The translations under genes and the position numbers were made by a program. Positions 32,392 through 41,190 of a stretch of 64,000 nucleotides of DNA are shown here, one piece after another (position 1 is the stretch's first letter; each line of letters begins with the position of its first letter). A model generated the notes under the pieces. It was not told where the DNA came from and searched no databases. It saw only the letters and a list, made by a program, of their open reading frames with translations. The DNA is from Duodenibacillus sp964509205 (GTDB lineage: Bacteria > Pseudomonadota > Gammaproteobacteria > Burkholderiales > Burkholderiaceae_F): NCBI GenBank assembly GCA_964509205.1, contig CAZDVW010000003.1, positions 1-64,000 of the forward strand, read 5' to 3'.

Positions 32392-35043
32392 CTAGGCAAG
32401 TCTTCCGTGACAATCCTTGTACTTCTTTCCGGATCCGCACGGGCACGGTTCATTGCGTCCGACATTGGAGAAATCAATTCCGGCTGCTTCAGCTTCGCGT
32501 TTTTGCGCGGCAATCGTCTCAGCCGAATCGGATTCCACCTGAATTTGAACGCGCATCAAAATACGAGAAACGGATTCAGCCACGTTGTCCAGAAGCGTCT
32601 CAAACATAGCGAACGCTTCGCGCTTGTACTCCTGTTTCGGTTGCTTGGCCGCATAACTTCTCAAGAAAACGCTCATGCGCAAAGCATCAAGCGCTTGAAT
32701 ATGCTGACGCCACATGGAGTCAATCATCTGCAGAAGAACATTCTTGCTAAAGCTCGTCCAGGACTCATGTCCGACGATCTCTTCTTTCTCTCGAACGATC
32801 CGATCCGTTTCCTCAATCAGCTTATTGAGAAGATCCTCATCGGTTGTCTGATTGCTCTCTTCGAGCATCTTCTGCATCGGGATATCAATTCCCCACTGCT
32901 CTTTGAGAATCTTCGTCAAACCCTCCAGATCCCATTGCTCCTCGACAGTCTCGGCCGGGACATAGGCTCTGAAGAGCTTCGTAAAGTACCCCTGACGCAG
33001 TTCCTTCATTCCCTCGGCAACGTCCTTATTTTCAAGAATCTCGTTGCGCAAACGGTAAATTTCACGACGTTGATCGTTCTGAACATCGTCAAATTCGAGC
33101 AACTGCTTACGAATATCGTAGTTGTGACCTTCAACCTTTCGTTGAGCAGATTCAATCATTCGGCTCAACATCTTCGACTCGATCGCCACATCTTTCTCAA
33201 GTTTCAAGCGGTCTGCGATTGCGCGCATCCTGTCTCCGCCGAAAATTCTCAAGAGCTGATCTTCCATGGAAAGGTAAAAAACGGAACTTCCCGGATCACC
33301 CTGACGTCCGGAACGACCACGCAACTGATTATCGATACGACGCGACTCGTGGCGTTCGCTGCCGATGATGCGAAGACCGCCGGCGGAAACGACTTCATCA
33401 TGCAATTTCTGCCATTCTGCCTTTAATGCATCTGAGCGTCTCTTCTTTTCTTCGTCTGACAATTCATTGTCAAAATTGATTTCATCCAAACGCTTATTGA
33501 TGCCGCCGCCCAAAACAATATCCGTGCCTCGACCTGCCATGTTTGTCGCAATCGTAACGACTCCCGGACGTCCGGCCTCAAGAATGACCTGAGCCTCTCG
33601 CTCGTGTTGTTTGGCGTTCAGCACATTGTGCTCAATGCCGAGTTTGTCAAGCATCTTCGAGAGACGCTCGGAGTTTTCGATGGACGTTGTTCCAACCAAA
33701 ACCGGCTGATGGCGCGCATGACATGCCTCGATATCCCGAATAATCGCACGATATTTCTCGTCTTCCGTTCTGAAAACCTTGTCCTGCTCATCAACGCGGA
33801 TCATGGCTCTGTGCGTCGGAATAACGACCGTTTCAAGTCCATAAATATCTTGAAACTCATAGGCTTCCGTATCAGCCGTTCCCGTCATGCCGGCCAATTT
33901 CTTATACATACGGAAGTAGTTTTGGAATGTTATCGAAGCAAGTGTCTGGTTTTCCTGCTTAATTTGAACGCCCTCTTTGGCCTCAATCGCTTGATGCAGA
34001 CCTTCTGACCAGCGCCGTCCCGGCATAAGGCGTCCGGTGAACTCGTCAACAATAACGATTTCACCGTTCTGAACAACGTAGTGCTGATCACGGTGAAAGA
34101 GCGTGTGTGCTCGGAGAGCCGCATTGAGGTGGCTCATAATCACAATGTTCTTGGCCGAGTAAAGACTTGAATCGTTCTGGATAAGGCCTCGTTCGACAAG
34201 AATTTTCTCCACGTGCTCGTGACCAGCATCCGACAAATACACCTGATGCTGTTTTTCATCAACCCAGTAATCGCCCTGGCCTTTTTCTTCCGTCTGTCTG
34301 GTCAGCAAAGCTGGAATGTCATTGACCTGGCGATAAAGATCCGTGTTGTCTTCGGCTGCACCGGAAATAATAAGCGGCGTTCTGGCCTCATCAATCAAGA
34401 TGGAGTCGACTTCGTCGACGATGGCGTAAAAAAGCCCGCGCTGACGTCGATGGGAAACGTCGTATTCCATGTTGTCGCGAAGATAGTCGAATCCGAACTC
34501 ATTGTTCGTTCCATAGGTAACGTCCGCTGCGTAAGCCTGGCGCTTTTTTTCCGTGTCTTGCTCCGTCGAAAGAATCGTCCCGACGGTCAGCCCTAAAAAG
34601 TTGTAAACGTGTCCCATCCAGGCCGCATCACGCGAGGCAAGATAATCGTTAACCGTCACGACGTGCACACCCTTGCCGGCGATGGCATTAAGGTAAACAG
34701 CCATCACAGCCGTCAAGGTTTTTCCTTCGCCCGTTCGCATCTCAGCGATCTTGTTATCGTTGAGCACCATCGCGCCAATTAACTGCACATCGTACGGACG
34801 CTGTCCAAGAACGCGCAGGCTTGCCTCTCGGGCAACCGCAAAAGCTTCCGGCAAAAGTTGCTCGAGCGTTTCGCCCTTCGCATAACGGGAGCGGAACTCC
34901 TCAGTCTTTTTTGCTAAATCGGCATCGGAGAGTTTTTGTACTTCCGGTTCCAGTTTATTGATGAGCGCAACTTTGCGACGATATTGTTTGACCAAACGGT
35001 CGTTGCGGCTACCAAAAATTTTCGTCAGAAAAGAATCAAACAT
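32392..35043 (-). CDS. secA: Preprotein translocase ATPase SecA
   Basis: An 883-aa motor that drives proteins through SecYEG. Walker A MRTGEGKT, DEAD-like VDEVDSILIDEARTPL, VGTTSIENSERLS and GRSGRQGDPGSS of the second motor domain, and the helical scaffold are intact. The C-terminal zinc finger CPCGSGKKYKDCH, which contacts SecB, is present. Start 35043 (MFDSFLTKIFGSRND) fits the SecA N-terminus; upstream in-frame codons do not. It diverges from the dciA-like gene. Confidence 0.97.
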   Translation of the reverse strand: MFDSFLTKIFGSRNDRLVKQYRRKVALINKLEPEVQKLSDADLAKKTEEFRSRYAKGETLEQLLPEAFAVAREASLRVLGQRPYDVQLIGAMVLNDNKIAEMRTGEGKTLTAVMAVYLNAIAGKGVHVVTVNDYLASRDAAWMGHVYNFLGLTVGTILSTEQDTEKKRQAYAADVTYGTNNEFGFDYLRDNMEYDVSHRRQRGLFYAIVDEVDSILIDEARTPLIISGAAEDNTDLYRQVNDIPALLTRQTEEKGQGDYWVDEKQHQVYLSDAGHEHVEKILVERGLIQNDSSLYSAKNIVIMSHLNAALRAHTLFHRDQHYVVQNGEIVIVDEFTGRLMPGRRWSEGLHQAIEAKEGVQIKQENQTLASITFQNYFRMYKKLAGMTGTADTEAYEFQDIYGLETVVIPTHRAMIRVDEQDKVFRTEDEKYRAIIRDIEACHARHQPVLVGTTSIENSERLSKMLDKLGIEHNVLNAKQHEREAQVILEAGRPGVVTIATNMAGRGTDIVLGGGINKRLDEINFDNELSDEEKKRRSDALKAEWQKLHDEVVSAGGLRIIGSERHESRRIDNQLRGRSGRQGDPGSSVFYLSMEDQLLRIFGGDRMRAIADRLKLEKDVAIESKMLSRMIESAQRKVEGHNYDIRKQLLEFDDVQNDQRREIYRLRNEILENKDVAEGMKELRQGYFTKLFRAYVPAETVEEQWDLEGLTKILKEQWGIDIPMQKMLEESNQTTDEDLLNKLIEETDRIVREKEEIVGHESWTSFSKNVLLQMIDSMWRQHIQALDALRMSVFLRSYAAKQPKQEYKREAFAMFETLLDNVAESVSRILMRVQIQVESDSAETIAAQKREAEAAGIDFSNVGRNEPCPCGSGKKYKDCHGRLA

Positions 35044-35210
35044 AAAACCGTCCAACCCCAAGAAATCGATTCCAAAACAGCATAAAAACGGCACAACTGT
35101 GCGTTTTCCGATGCGCCCGATGTAAGTCGGACATTATCGCACAAGGACACATGAGATGCTTATCGAAAAAACCCGTTAAACTGCAACTTGGCAGTTTTTT
35201 TCGTACGACG

Positions 35211-35693
35211 ATGGTTAAACATATGCGACATACCCCAATACGGCGCCTTTCCGATCTAACCATTGAAGATATAGGAGAAAATGTTGGGCTAGAGAGAGCC
35301 CTCATGGATTCAAGACGCGTCATGAACGTTCTCTGCCCGATACTTCGCCCCTTAAAAACAGGCATTGATTGGGCCGATTTAGCCAACTTGCGCGCTTCTG
35401 ACAAAAAAATTGTTTTATTTGTCAGAAACTCGTTACAAAAAACAAAACTGCGCCAACTCCTTCCGCGAATTGAAGCAGCCGTTCAAAATGCAGGCATTAC
35501 GAAGCCTGTGGAAATTTGCGTCCGCCCAATCATGAAAACGCCGGCTCGCACCGTCGTTCACTCAAACTCCTTGCCGCGCACCGGCTCGGTCGCTGCGGCT
35601 AACTGCATCGAGAGCAAAGCGGCTTCTATCAGCGACACTGCCTTACGGGAAGTTGTTTTGAAACTGGCAAACACTTTGCGACAAAAAGGCTGA
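35211..35693 (+). CDS. DciA-like (DUF721) protein
   Basis: A protein of about 160 aa with a DUF721-like core (VMNVLCPILRPLKTGIDWADLANLRASDKKIVLFVRNSLQKTKLRQLLPRIEAAV, in pieces at about 35-95) and a basic, Ser-rich C-terminus. DUF721 proteins related to DciA load the replicative helicase and in Burkholderiales lie next to lpxC and secA, as here. The match is by position and secondary pattern, so the name is tentative. The start is uncertain: ATG 35211 or 35223, neither with a clear ribosome site. Confidence 0.65.
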   Translation: MVKHMRHTPIRRLSDLTIEDIGENVGLERALMDSRRVMNVLCPILRPLKTGIDWADLANLRASDKKIVLFVRNSLQKTKLRQLLPRIEAAVQNAGITKPVEICVRPIMKTPARTVVHSNSLPRTGSVAAANCIESKAASISDTALREVVLKLANTLRQKG

Positions 35694-35720
35694 TTTTCTG
35701 CTCAAAAAATCAGCCCTTTT
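35683..35720. terminator. Bidirectional terminator between the dciA-like gene and lpxC
   Basis: GGCTGATTTT (35688-35697) pairs with AAAATCAGCC (35706-35715) with an 8-nt loop, flanked by A5 on the left and CTTTT on the right, so U tracts exist on both strands. The left arm overlaps the stop codon of the dciA-like gene. Confidence 0.8.
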
Positions 35721-35746
35721 GAGATTTCTCTGCTGACGACCCTCTG

Positions 35747-36601
35747 TCAGGAAAGCGTCCAAGCCTCTGTCTGAGAGAGCAATTTCCTTAGCAACAAATT
35801 ATTAAGACCATGCCCGGACTTGTAGGCACTGTACCGAGCCTTCAGAGGTTTACCCAGAACATACAGATCTCCGATGGAATCGAGCATTTTGTGCTTGACA
35901 AATTCATCCGAAGCCCGCAGTCCTTCCGGATTGACAATGTGATCCCCGTCAACAACAACGGCATTGTCCAATGACCCGCCGAGGGCAAGTCCGACAGCGT
36001 GCATCTTTTCGACGTCAGAAGCAAAGCAGAAAGTCCGTGCATAGGCAACCGTTTCCGCATAATCATCATGCTCCAAATCCACCTCAGCCGTCTGCACAGT
36101 TTGGTCAATCACCGGATTGTTAAAGGCAATCGAAAACTGCACAGAAAAGCCATCAAACGGTTCCAGTTTCGCCCACTTGTCTCCGTCTCGAACTTCGATG
36201 GATTTTGTGAGGCGCACGAATCGCCTCTCTGCCTCTTGTTCCTCAATGCCTGCTTTTCGAATTAAATCGACATAGTTTAAGGCGGAGCCATCCAAAATCG
36301 GCGTTTCCGGAGCATTCACTTCAATAAGAGCATTGTCGATTCGCATGCCGCACAAGGCGCTCATGAGATGCTCAACCGTTGAAACAAAAATCTGTCCTTC
36401 AAAAAGAGCCGTTGCCAAACGCGTATCGTTGACACGCGTCGCCTCTGCCGGAATAACGACAGTCGGTGAAACATCGGTTCGGCAAAAGCGAATCCCGAAC
36501 CCCGGAGGGGCAGGCAAAAGCCGGAGCCGAATCTGCTTTCCTGAATGCAGTCCGATTCCCTCAATCTCAGCAGGAGAGCGAAATGTACGTTGTTTCGGCA
36601 T
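35747..36601 (-). CDS. lpxC: UDP-3-O-acyl-N-acetylglucosamine deacetylase
   Basis: A 284-aa zinc enzyme, the committed step of lipid A synthesis. Zinc ligands H78 (VEHLMSAL), H237 and D241 (FVKHKMLDSIGDL) and catalytic H264 (SGHGLNN) are present. GIGLHSG and LDNAVVVD are typical. It is about 20 residues shorter than E. coli LpxC (305), losing only the variable C-terminal tail. It closes the dcw cluster, 15 nt after ftsZ. Confidence 0.96.
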   Translation of the reverse strand: MPKQRTFRSPAEIEGIGLHSGKQIRLRLLPAPPGFGIRFCRTDVSPTVVIPAEATRVNDTRLATALFEGQIFVSTVEHLMSALCGMRIDNALIEVNAPETPILDGSALNYVDLIRKAGIEEQEAERRFVRLTKSIEVRDGDKWAKLEPFDGFSVQFSIAFNNPVIDQTVQTAEVDLEHDDYAETVAYARTFCFASDVEKMHAVGLALGGSLDNAVVVDGDHIVNPEGLRASDEFVKHKMLDSIGDLYVLGKPLKARYSAYKSGHGLNNLLLRKLLSQTEAWTLS

Positions 36602-36616
36602 TTCTAAAACCTGAAA

Positions 36617-37885
36617 TTACTTTTTATTATTGTTGTTGCGCAGAAATGTCGGTACTTCAAAGTTTCCTTCCGTAAACGAATGAGGATTCTTCCAAATCGG
36701 AGTTGTCGTTGGCTGCGTTGACTTAATCATCGTGTCAAGCGAGGGCACCGACGGCGGAGCAACAGGCGCCTTCACAACATCTCGAGGTGCCGTTTTTTCA
36801 AACGAGGGAGAAACTTCATGCAAGGGCGCATTGTCCGTTGCTTTTCTCTCCAAAACCCGCTCTGCCGCGTTCTCTCCTTGATTCGTGATGTATTCCTTAC
36901 CGATCTGCACATCAGGCTTTGCCTGTGGCTCATCGAGTCCCGTCGCCACAACAGTAACGCGAAGTTCGTCGCCCATATCGTTGTCAAAGGCGGTTCCCAT
37001 CACTTGGATCGCGTCTTTTTTCACAAAGTTTTTCATGATCGACATCACTTCACGAACTTCGCTTTGCCTCATCGTGGCTGCCGAAGCCGTGACGTATACG
37101 AGAAGTCCCCGCGCTCCTTGAAGATTAGCCCCCTCAAGCAACGGGCAAGAAATCGCGCGCTCGGCCGCTTCCGAAGCACGATTACCGCCGGAAGCAACGG
37201 CTGTTCCCATCATGGCCGTTCCGTGTGCACTCATCACCGTCTTTAAGTCCTCAAAGTCCACATTGATGAGTCCGGGCGTGTGAATAATTTCCGCAATTCC
37301 ATTACAAGCCTTGTACAGCACGTCATCTGCTGCTGCAAAGCAATCAATCATCGTCGCATCTTCGCCGACTTCTTCTTCGAGCTTATCGTTGAGAATCACG
37401 ATCAGACTGTCAACCTTATCCTTGAGATTCTCAATACCGGCCTGCGCCTGACGCATACGACGCATCCCCTCAAAACCGAAAGGCTTTGTGACAACCGCAA
37501 CCGTCAAAATCCCCAGCTGCTTGGCAATCTCAGCAATGACGGGAGCAGCCCCGGTTCCTGTACCACCGCCCATGCCGGCCGTGATAAAGAGCAAATTTGT
37601 TCCTTCCAAGGCTTCACGAATCTTGTCGCTCGCCTCTTGAGCGGCCATAGCGCCGACCTCAGGACGAGCTCCTGCGCCAAGACCAGTCTTACCGAGCGGG
37701 ATGATCACGTCTGCACGCGAGCGATTTAAAGCCTGCTGATCTGTGTTCGCCGCAATAAACGTAATGCCCTGCGCTTCATTTTCAATCATATGTTCGACAG
37801 CATTTCCGCCGCCGCCACCTACACCGATAACCTTGATAACGGCATCAAACATTCCAGGCTGATCATTAACCATCTGCAAAGACAT
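36617..37885 (-). CDS. ftsZ: Cell-division protein FtsZ
   Basis: A 422-aa tubulin-like GTPase that forms the division ring. IGVGGGGGNAV, GMGGGTGTGAAP (tubulin signature), and the T7-loop region LINVDFEDLKTVM are present. A variable linker (about 320-405) is followed by the conserved tail FEVPTFLR, which contacts FtsA and ZipA/ZapD-type partners. ATG 37885 has AAGGA 6 nt upstream and is preferred to GTG 37888. Unlike in most relatives it does not follow ftsA directly: ung and three tRNAs intervene. Confidence 0.97.
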   Translation of the reverse strand: MSLQMVNDQPGMFDAVIKVIGVGGGGGNAVEHMIENEAQGITFIAANTDQQALNRSRADVIIPLGKTGLGAGARPEVGAMAAQEASDKIREALEGTNLLFITAGMGGGTGTGAAPVIAEIAKQLGILTVAVVTKPFGFEGMRRMRQAQAGIENLKDKVDSLIVILNDKLEEEVGEDATMIDCFAAADDVLYKACNGIAEIIHTPGLINVDFEDLKTVMSAHGTAMMGTAVASGGNRASEAAERAISCPLLEGANLQGARGLLVYVTASAATMRQSEVREVMSIMKNFVKKDAIQVMGTAFDNDMGDELRVTVVATGLDEPQAKPDVQIGKEYITNQGENAAERVLERKATDNAPLHEVSPSFEKTAPRDVVKAPVAPPSVPSLDTMIKSTQPTTTPIWKNPHSFTEGNFEVPTFLRNNNNKK

Positions 37886-37999
37886 CACTTTTCCTTGTGT
37901 ACAAAAACACCACTCACTGGGTCTTCAAATAAAGACACCCACTAGACAGCACATTATCAACTATTTTGTTTTTCTTTTCACGAAAAAAAACGAACTGCC

Positions 38000-38024
38000 A
38001 CTTCTTAGCGTCAGACTAAGAAGT
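38000..38024. terminator. Hairpin across the ung stop codon
   Basis: ACTTCTTAG (38000-38008) pairs with CTAAGAAGT (38016-38024). On the minus strand an 8-T run (plus-strand A run 37983-37990) begins 9 nt after the stem. The offset makes this a weak terminator candidate between ung and ftsZ. Confidence 0.4.
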
Positions 38025-38766
38025 CTGCCGAAGATTTCGTCCAAACAATTGGTTTTTCCCCATGTTCAGCCAAAAAACGGTTAACTTCAATGAAATGATC
38101 GCAACCGATAAACGGAACAGGCGGTCGGAGAGCAGACAGAGGAGACGGATGATTCGCTTTTAAAATCACTGTGTCAGAGATAGAATTTTCGTAAATGAAA
38201 CGCTCTTTCTCCTGCGCATGTGCTCCCCATAAAAGAAAGACTCTGGGACGAGGCGTCTGCAGAAGGGAAAAAAGGACGGCATCCGTCAGTCCCTGCCAAC
38301 CAAGCCGTGAATGGCTTGCTGCCAACCCCTCTTCTACGGTCAAAACGGCGTTTAAAAGAAAAACACCCTGCTCAACCCAGTCTGTCAAATCACCGTCTGT
38401 GCGGATCGGATCTCCTGTCTCTCGAGCAATTTCCTTAAAAATATTTTTCAGACTCGGCGGCAGTTTTGAAAGTGTTTTTGGTACAGAGAAAGCCATTCCC
38501 GTTGCTTGCCCTTTTTCGTGATAAGGATCCTGTCCGAGAATGACAACACGCACATTTTCGGGGGCTAAACACCGCAGAATGCGAAACGGATCAGGCGGGA
38601 AGACATTGACGCCGGCTCGAATCCGGCTCTCAATTTGATGCCGGACATTTACTCCGGCAGGCGAAGAAAAAAAAGTTTCCAACGACTCTTTCCAACCTCG
38701 AGGAAAACCTTCCGGCCGGAATTTAGCCAGATCAAGAGAATCTTCACTTGTTTCGTATTTTTCCAT
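38011..38766 (-). CDS. ung: Uracil-DNA glycosylase
   Basis: A 251-aa family 1 glycosylase removing uracil from DNA. GQDPYH at 78-83 carries the catalytic Asp80, LLNAVLTVEEG is the uracil pocket, LLWGAHAQEK is conserved and HPSPLS forms the DNA-intercalation loop. ATG 38766, with AGGTGT upstream, matches the family start. The gene sits between ftsA and ftsZ on the same strand, outside its usual context, together with an opposing tRNA cluster. Confidence 0.95.
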   Translation of the reverse strand: MEKYETSEDSLDLAKFRPEGFPRGWKESLETFFSSPAGVNVRHQIESRIRAGVNVFPPDPFRILRCLAPENVRVVILGQDPYHEKGQATGMAFSVPKTLSKLPPSLKNIFKEIARETGDPIRTDGDLTDWVEQGVFLLNAVLTVEEGLAASHSRLGWQGLTDAVLFSLLQTPRPRVFLLWGAHAQEKERFIYENSISDTVILKANHPSPLSALRPPVPFIGCDHFIEVNRFLAEHGEKPIVWTKSSADFLV

Positions 38767-38806
38767 AAACTTACACCTAGTGTGTCCTCGCACTCAAACG
38801 CAGACG

Positions 38807-38834
38807 TTGCAAGCGAAGTTACCTTTGCTATAAT
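38807..38834 (+). promoter_or_regulatory. Promoter of the tRNA Pro-Arg-His cluster
   Basis: TTGCAA (38807-38812) and a perfect TATAAT (38829-38834) are 16 nt apart, and the first tRNA begins 13 nt later. It fires on the plus strand, away from ung and against ftsA. Confidence 0.75.
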
Positions 38835-38846
38835 CCGCCTCTCTTG

Positions 38847-38923
38847 CGGGGTGTAGCGCAGTCCGGTAGCGCGCCTGCTTTGGGAGCAGGATGTCGGGAG
38901 TTCGAATCTCTTCACCCCGACCA
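38847..38923 (+). tRNA. tRNA-Pro (anticodon TGG)
   Basis: A 77-nt cloverleaf. Acceptor CGGGGTG/CACCCCG, encoded CCA, anticodon stem CCTGC/GCAGG with loop TTTGGGA giving TGG. It is the first gene of the tRNA cluster. With the CGG isoacceptor at 30023, two of the proline tRNAs are in this window. Confidence 0.96.
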
Positions 38924-38941
38924 AAGTAGCATTATCCTGGA

Positions 38942-39018
38942 CTGCCCGTAGCTCAGTTGGATAGAGCATCGGCCTTCTAAGCCGAGGGTCGCTGGTTCGA
39001 ATCCTGCCGGGCAGGCCA
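38942..39018 (+). tRNA. tRNA-Arg (anticodon TCT)
   Basis: A 77-nt cloverleaf. Acceptor CTGCCCG/CGGGCAG, discriminator G, encoded CCA, anticodon loop CTTCTAA giving TCT, reading AGA and AGG. The T stem reads GCTGG against CCTGC, leaving a T-T mismatch at its middle pair where an A would restore pairing. It is otherwise sound. Confidence 0.94.
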
Positions 39019-39031
39019 AAAAATTTGTATG

Positions 39032-39107
39032 GTGGGAATAGCTCAGTTGGTAGAGTCCCGGATTGTGATTCCGGTTGTCGTGGGTTCGAGCCCCATTTCC
39101 CACCCCA
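39032..39107 (+). tRNA. tRNA-His (anticodon GTG)
   Basis: A 76-nt body with acceptor GTGGGAA/TTCCCAC, discriminator C and encoded CCA. The base before position 1 is G (39031), matching the extra G-1 that pairs with C73 in histidine tRNAs. The anticodon stem CCGGA/TCCGG carries GTG. It is last in the cluster; a terminator follows 5 nt later. Confidence 0.96.
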
Positions 39108-39112
39108 TACTC

Positions 39113-39146
39113 AACCCTCTCGGATTTTCCGAGAGGGTTTTCTTTT
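39113..39146 (+). terminator. Rho-independent terminator after the tRNA cluster
   Basis: AACCCTCTCGG (39113-39123) pairs with CCGAGAGGGTT (39129-39139), an 11-bp stem with ATTTT loop, followed by TTCTTTT. Its tail touches the ftsA stop codon on the other strand. Confidence 0.88.
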
Positions 39147-40422
39147 AATCGCAAAAATCTCCGTAAATCAATCGACGGAACCAGCCGAGAACCCCAGCAT
39201 GGGTGTGAACAGCCTGATGCTTTCCAATTTCAAGACGTCGTTTCGATTCGCTCAGAACACCCATAACCGTTGCATCTTCCGGATCCGTCAATTTAAAACG
39301 TGTCGAACGAACCATCAAAGGTTCTCCGATGCGAACCGGCAATTTGAACGTCTCTCGTATGAGCGCTTCAAAACCCGGAAGTTTTGAAAGTCCTCCCGTA
39401 ATAACGACGCCTCCGGCCGCACGCCCTAACCAGTTGTCACGAGCAAAGTGGTGCGCATCGAGCCATTGCAATATTTCAAGCGCTCGCGGTTCGATAATAT
39501 TCACCAATTCTTCAGCTGTGATCTCACGTTCAGCCCCGCTGGCTTCATGGGTATAACGGATTCGAACAAACGGATCATTTTCCCTTTTTCCAATGTGCCC
39601 GTAAGCTGTTTTTATCTCCTCGGCAGCATCCAAAGAACAACCGATGCCGGCGGCAATATCTCTCGAGAAAATTCCGCTTCCGATCGGAGAAACCGCTGTA
39701 TATTGGATTTGATTGGACTGATAACAAGCAATATCTGTTGCTCCTGCGCCAAGATCCATGAGAATCACACCGAGTTCCTTCTCCGTCGGCGTTAGGCAAC
39801 TGGCGGCGCTTGCCCATGGCTGCATCACAACGCCGTCCAAATCCAATCCTGCCTTGCGAATGCATTTAATCAGATTCAAAGCAATGCTGTCCGAACCAAT
39901 CGCCAAATGAACGTGCGCCTTTAAAACCGATCCAGCCATACCAACCGGATCAGAAATAAGCGTGTCGTCGTCATCAATCGTATATCCCTTGATTGAATGC
40001 ATGACGACTTCATCACTCTCACTTTTGAACGATGTTTCTGTCTCCGAGTCGTGCACCTTCGGATCGAACATCATGGCAAGCTTCGTTGCCGTCTTTACGT
40101 CTTCTTCGGTAACCTCGTCGCCCGAGAGCACCAACCTTCCGACCTTGTTAATGCAGTGCAAGTGTTTTCCGGTAAGCGCTGCCGTCACATGAGAAATCGG
40201 CTGTCCGGAGGTCTCACTCGCTTCAGCCACAGCTCGTCGGATTGATTCAACAGCCAACTCAACATCTTGGATGCTCCCTCCGTCAACTCCATAGGAGGAA
40301 ACATTGCCAATGCCAATCACATCAATTTGATTAGGAACGCTCACATCGGCAACGGCAACTTCAATTTTGCTTGTCCCGATATCAATTGCCGCAATAATGT
40401 TGTCCGGTTGGGTACCTTCCAT
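39145..40422 (-). CDS. ftsA: Cell-division protein FtsA
   Basis: A 425-aa actin-like ATPase that tethers FtsZ to the membrane. AAIDIGTSKIEVAV (phosphate 1), LMDLGAGATDIAC (phosphate 2) and GGVVITGGLSKLPG (adenosine) are present. The C-terminal amphipathic helix LGWFRRLIYGDF is the membrane anchor. ATG 40422 overlaps the ftsQ stop by one base, with GGGAGG 6 nt upstream. Downstream, the opposing tRNA terminator overlaps its end. Confidence 0.96.
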   Translation of the reverse strand: MEGTQPDNIIAAIDIGTSKIEVAVADVSVPNQIDVIGIGNVSSYGVDGGSIQDVELAVESIRRAVAEASETSGQPISHVTAALTGKHLHCINKVGRLVLSGDEVTEEDVKTATKLAMMFDPKVHDSETETSFKSESDEVVMHSIKGYTIDDDDTLISDPVGMAGSVLKAHVHLAIGSDSIALNLIKCIRKAGLDLDGVVMQPWASAASCLTPTEKELGVILMDLGAGATDIACYQSNQIQYTAVSPIGSGIFSRDIAAGIGCSLDAAEEIKTAYGHIGKRENDPFVRIRYTHEASGAEREITAEELVNIIEPRALEILQWLDAHHFARDNWLGRAAGGVVITGGLSKLPGFEALIRETFKLPVRIGEPLMVRSTRFKLTDPEDATVMGVLSESKRRLEIGKHQAVHTHAGVLGWFRRLIYGDFCD

Positions 40423-41186
40423 CAAGAGCCTCCCCGTTTTAAATCCTTTTGCTTCATGCCGAATCGGCTGTCCGGCCAACGAGCGGCAAATGCATTTTCA
40501 TAACGTGCATCAATAAAAGACGGACAAGCCTGCAAAGTCTCACAAACCCGTTCATAGTTTTCCAATACACGCTTTAATCTGTCAAACACCACATCCGAAC
40601 TCGTCGCCCGCCCCAGTTCAATCCGCAGAATCCGATCTTTTGGCATCTTGAGGCTCACTGTCCAACTGCCGCGATACGAAATCGCAATGGACTTCACCTG
40701 CACCCGAAAAGCAGCGGCAATCGACTGAAACCTCGGTAAAAACTTCACCGCATCCGGAGCAAACACCGTTGTGTCGGCAACGATCAACGGCAAACCGTCC
40801 GTCTTTCCCGTTTCCTCAACAAGAGGAACATAAACAATCCCGTCTGCCGAAACAAGTCGACCGTCTTCCCATCGGGCAACAGGTTCAAGCCGCACCACAT
40901 TGACGTTAACAGAGTCAGGCCAGACACGCGTAACCGTTACTGACTTAACCCATGTCAGCCGCTCAACAGCTTGTTTAATTTGATCCAAATCCTGCGTGAA
41001 AAAGCTTCCTGAAAGTTCTCCTTCAACCGCACGGCGCACATCCGTTATGGCTCGCACATCTCTTTCGCCGGTCACAACAAGTTCTCGAATCTCAAGCGTC
41101 GGAAAACTCATGCTCCGAAGAATAAAAAGCAGGAGCGCAACAACAGCAATCAACGAGACAGCGTAAAGGCGATGCTTTTTTTTCAC
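40422..41186 (-). CDS. ftsQ: Cell-division protein FtsQ
   Basis: A 254-aa bitopic divisome protein linking early and late division proteins. A short basic N-terminus (KKKHR) precedes one membrane helix (about 8-25), a POTRA domain (about 30-105, IRELVVTGERDV) and a beta domain with FLPRFQ and SWTVSLK. The position between ddl and ftsA confirms the identity. It ends with a basic tail. Confidence 0.93.
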   Translation of the reverse strand: MKKKHRLYAVSLIAVVALLLFILRSMSFPTLEIRELVVTGERDVRAITDVRRAVEGELSGSFFTQDLDQIKQAVERLTWVKSVTVTRVWPDSVNVNVVRLEPVARWEDGRLVSADGIVYVPLVEETGKTDGLPLIVADTTVFAPDAVKFLPRFQSIAAAFRVQVKSIAISYRGSWTVSLKMPKDRILRIELGRATSSDVVFDRLKRVLENYERVCETLQACPSFIDARYENAFAARWPDSRFGMKQKDLKRGGS

Positions 41187-41190
41187 GGAC

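Noticed and set aside
32407..33426. 339-aa open frame on the plus strand inside secA
   Set aside because: It lies wholly antisense to a highly conserved secA, has no ribosome site and shows no family motif; its openness follows from secA codon bias.
35151..35210. Longer start for the dciA-like gene at 35151
   Set aside because: The extra 20 residues (MRCLSKKPVKLQLG and following) have no family likeness and no ribosome site; ATG 35211 or 35223 is more plausible.
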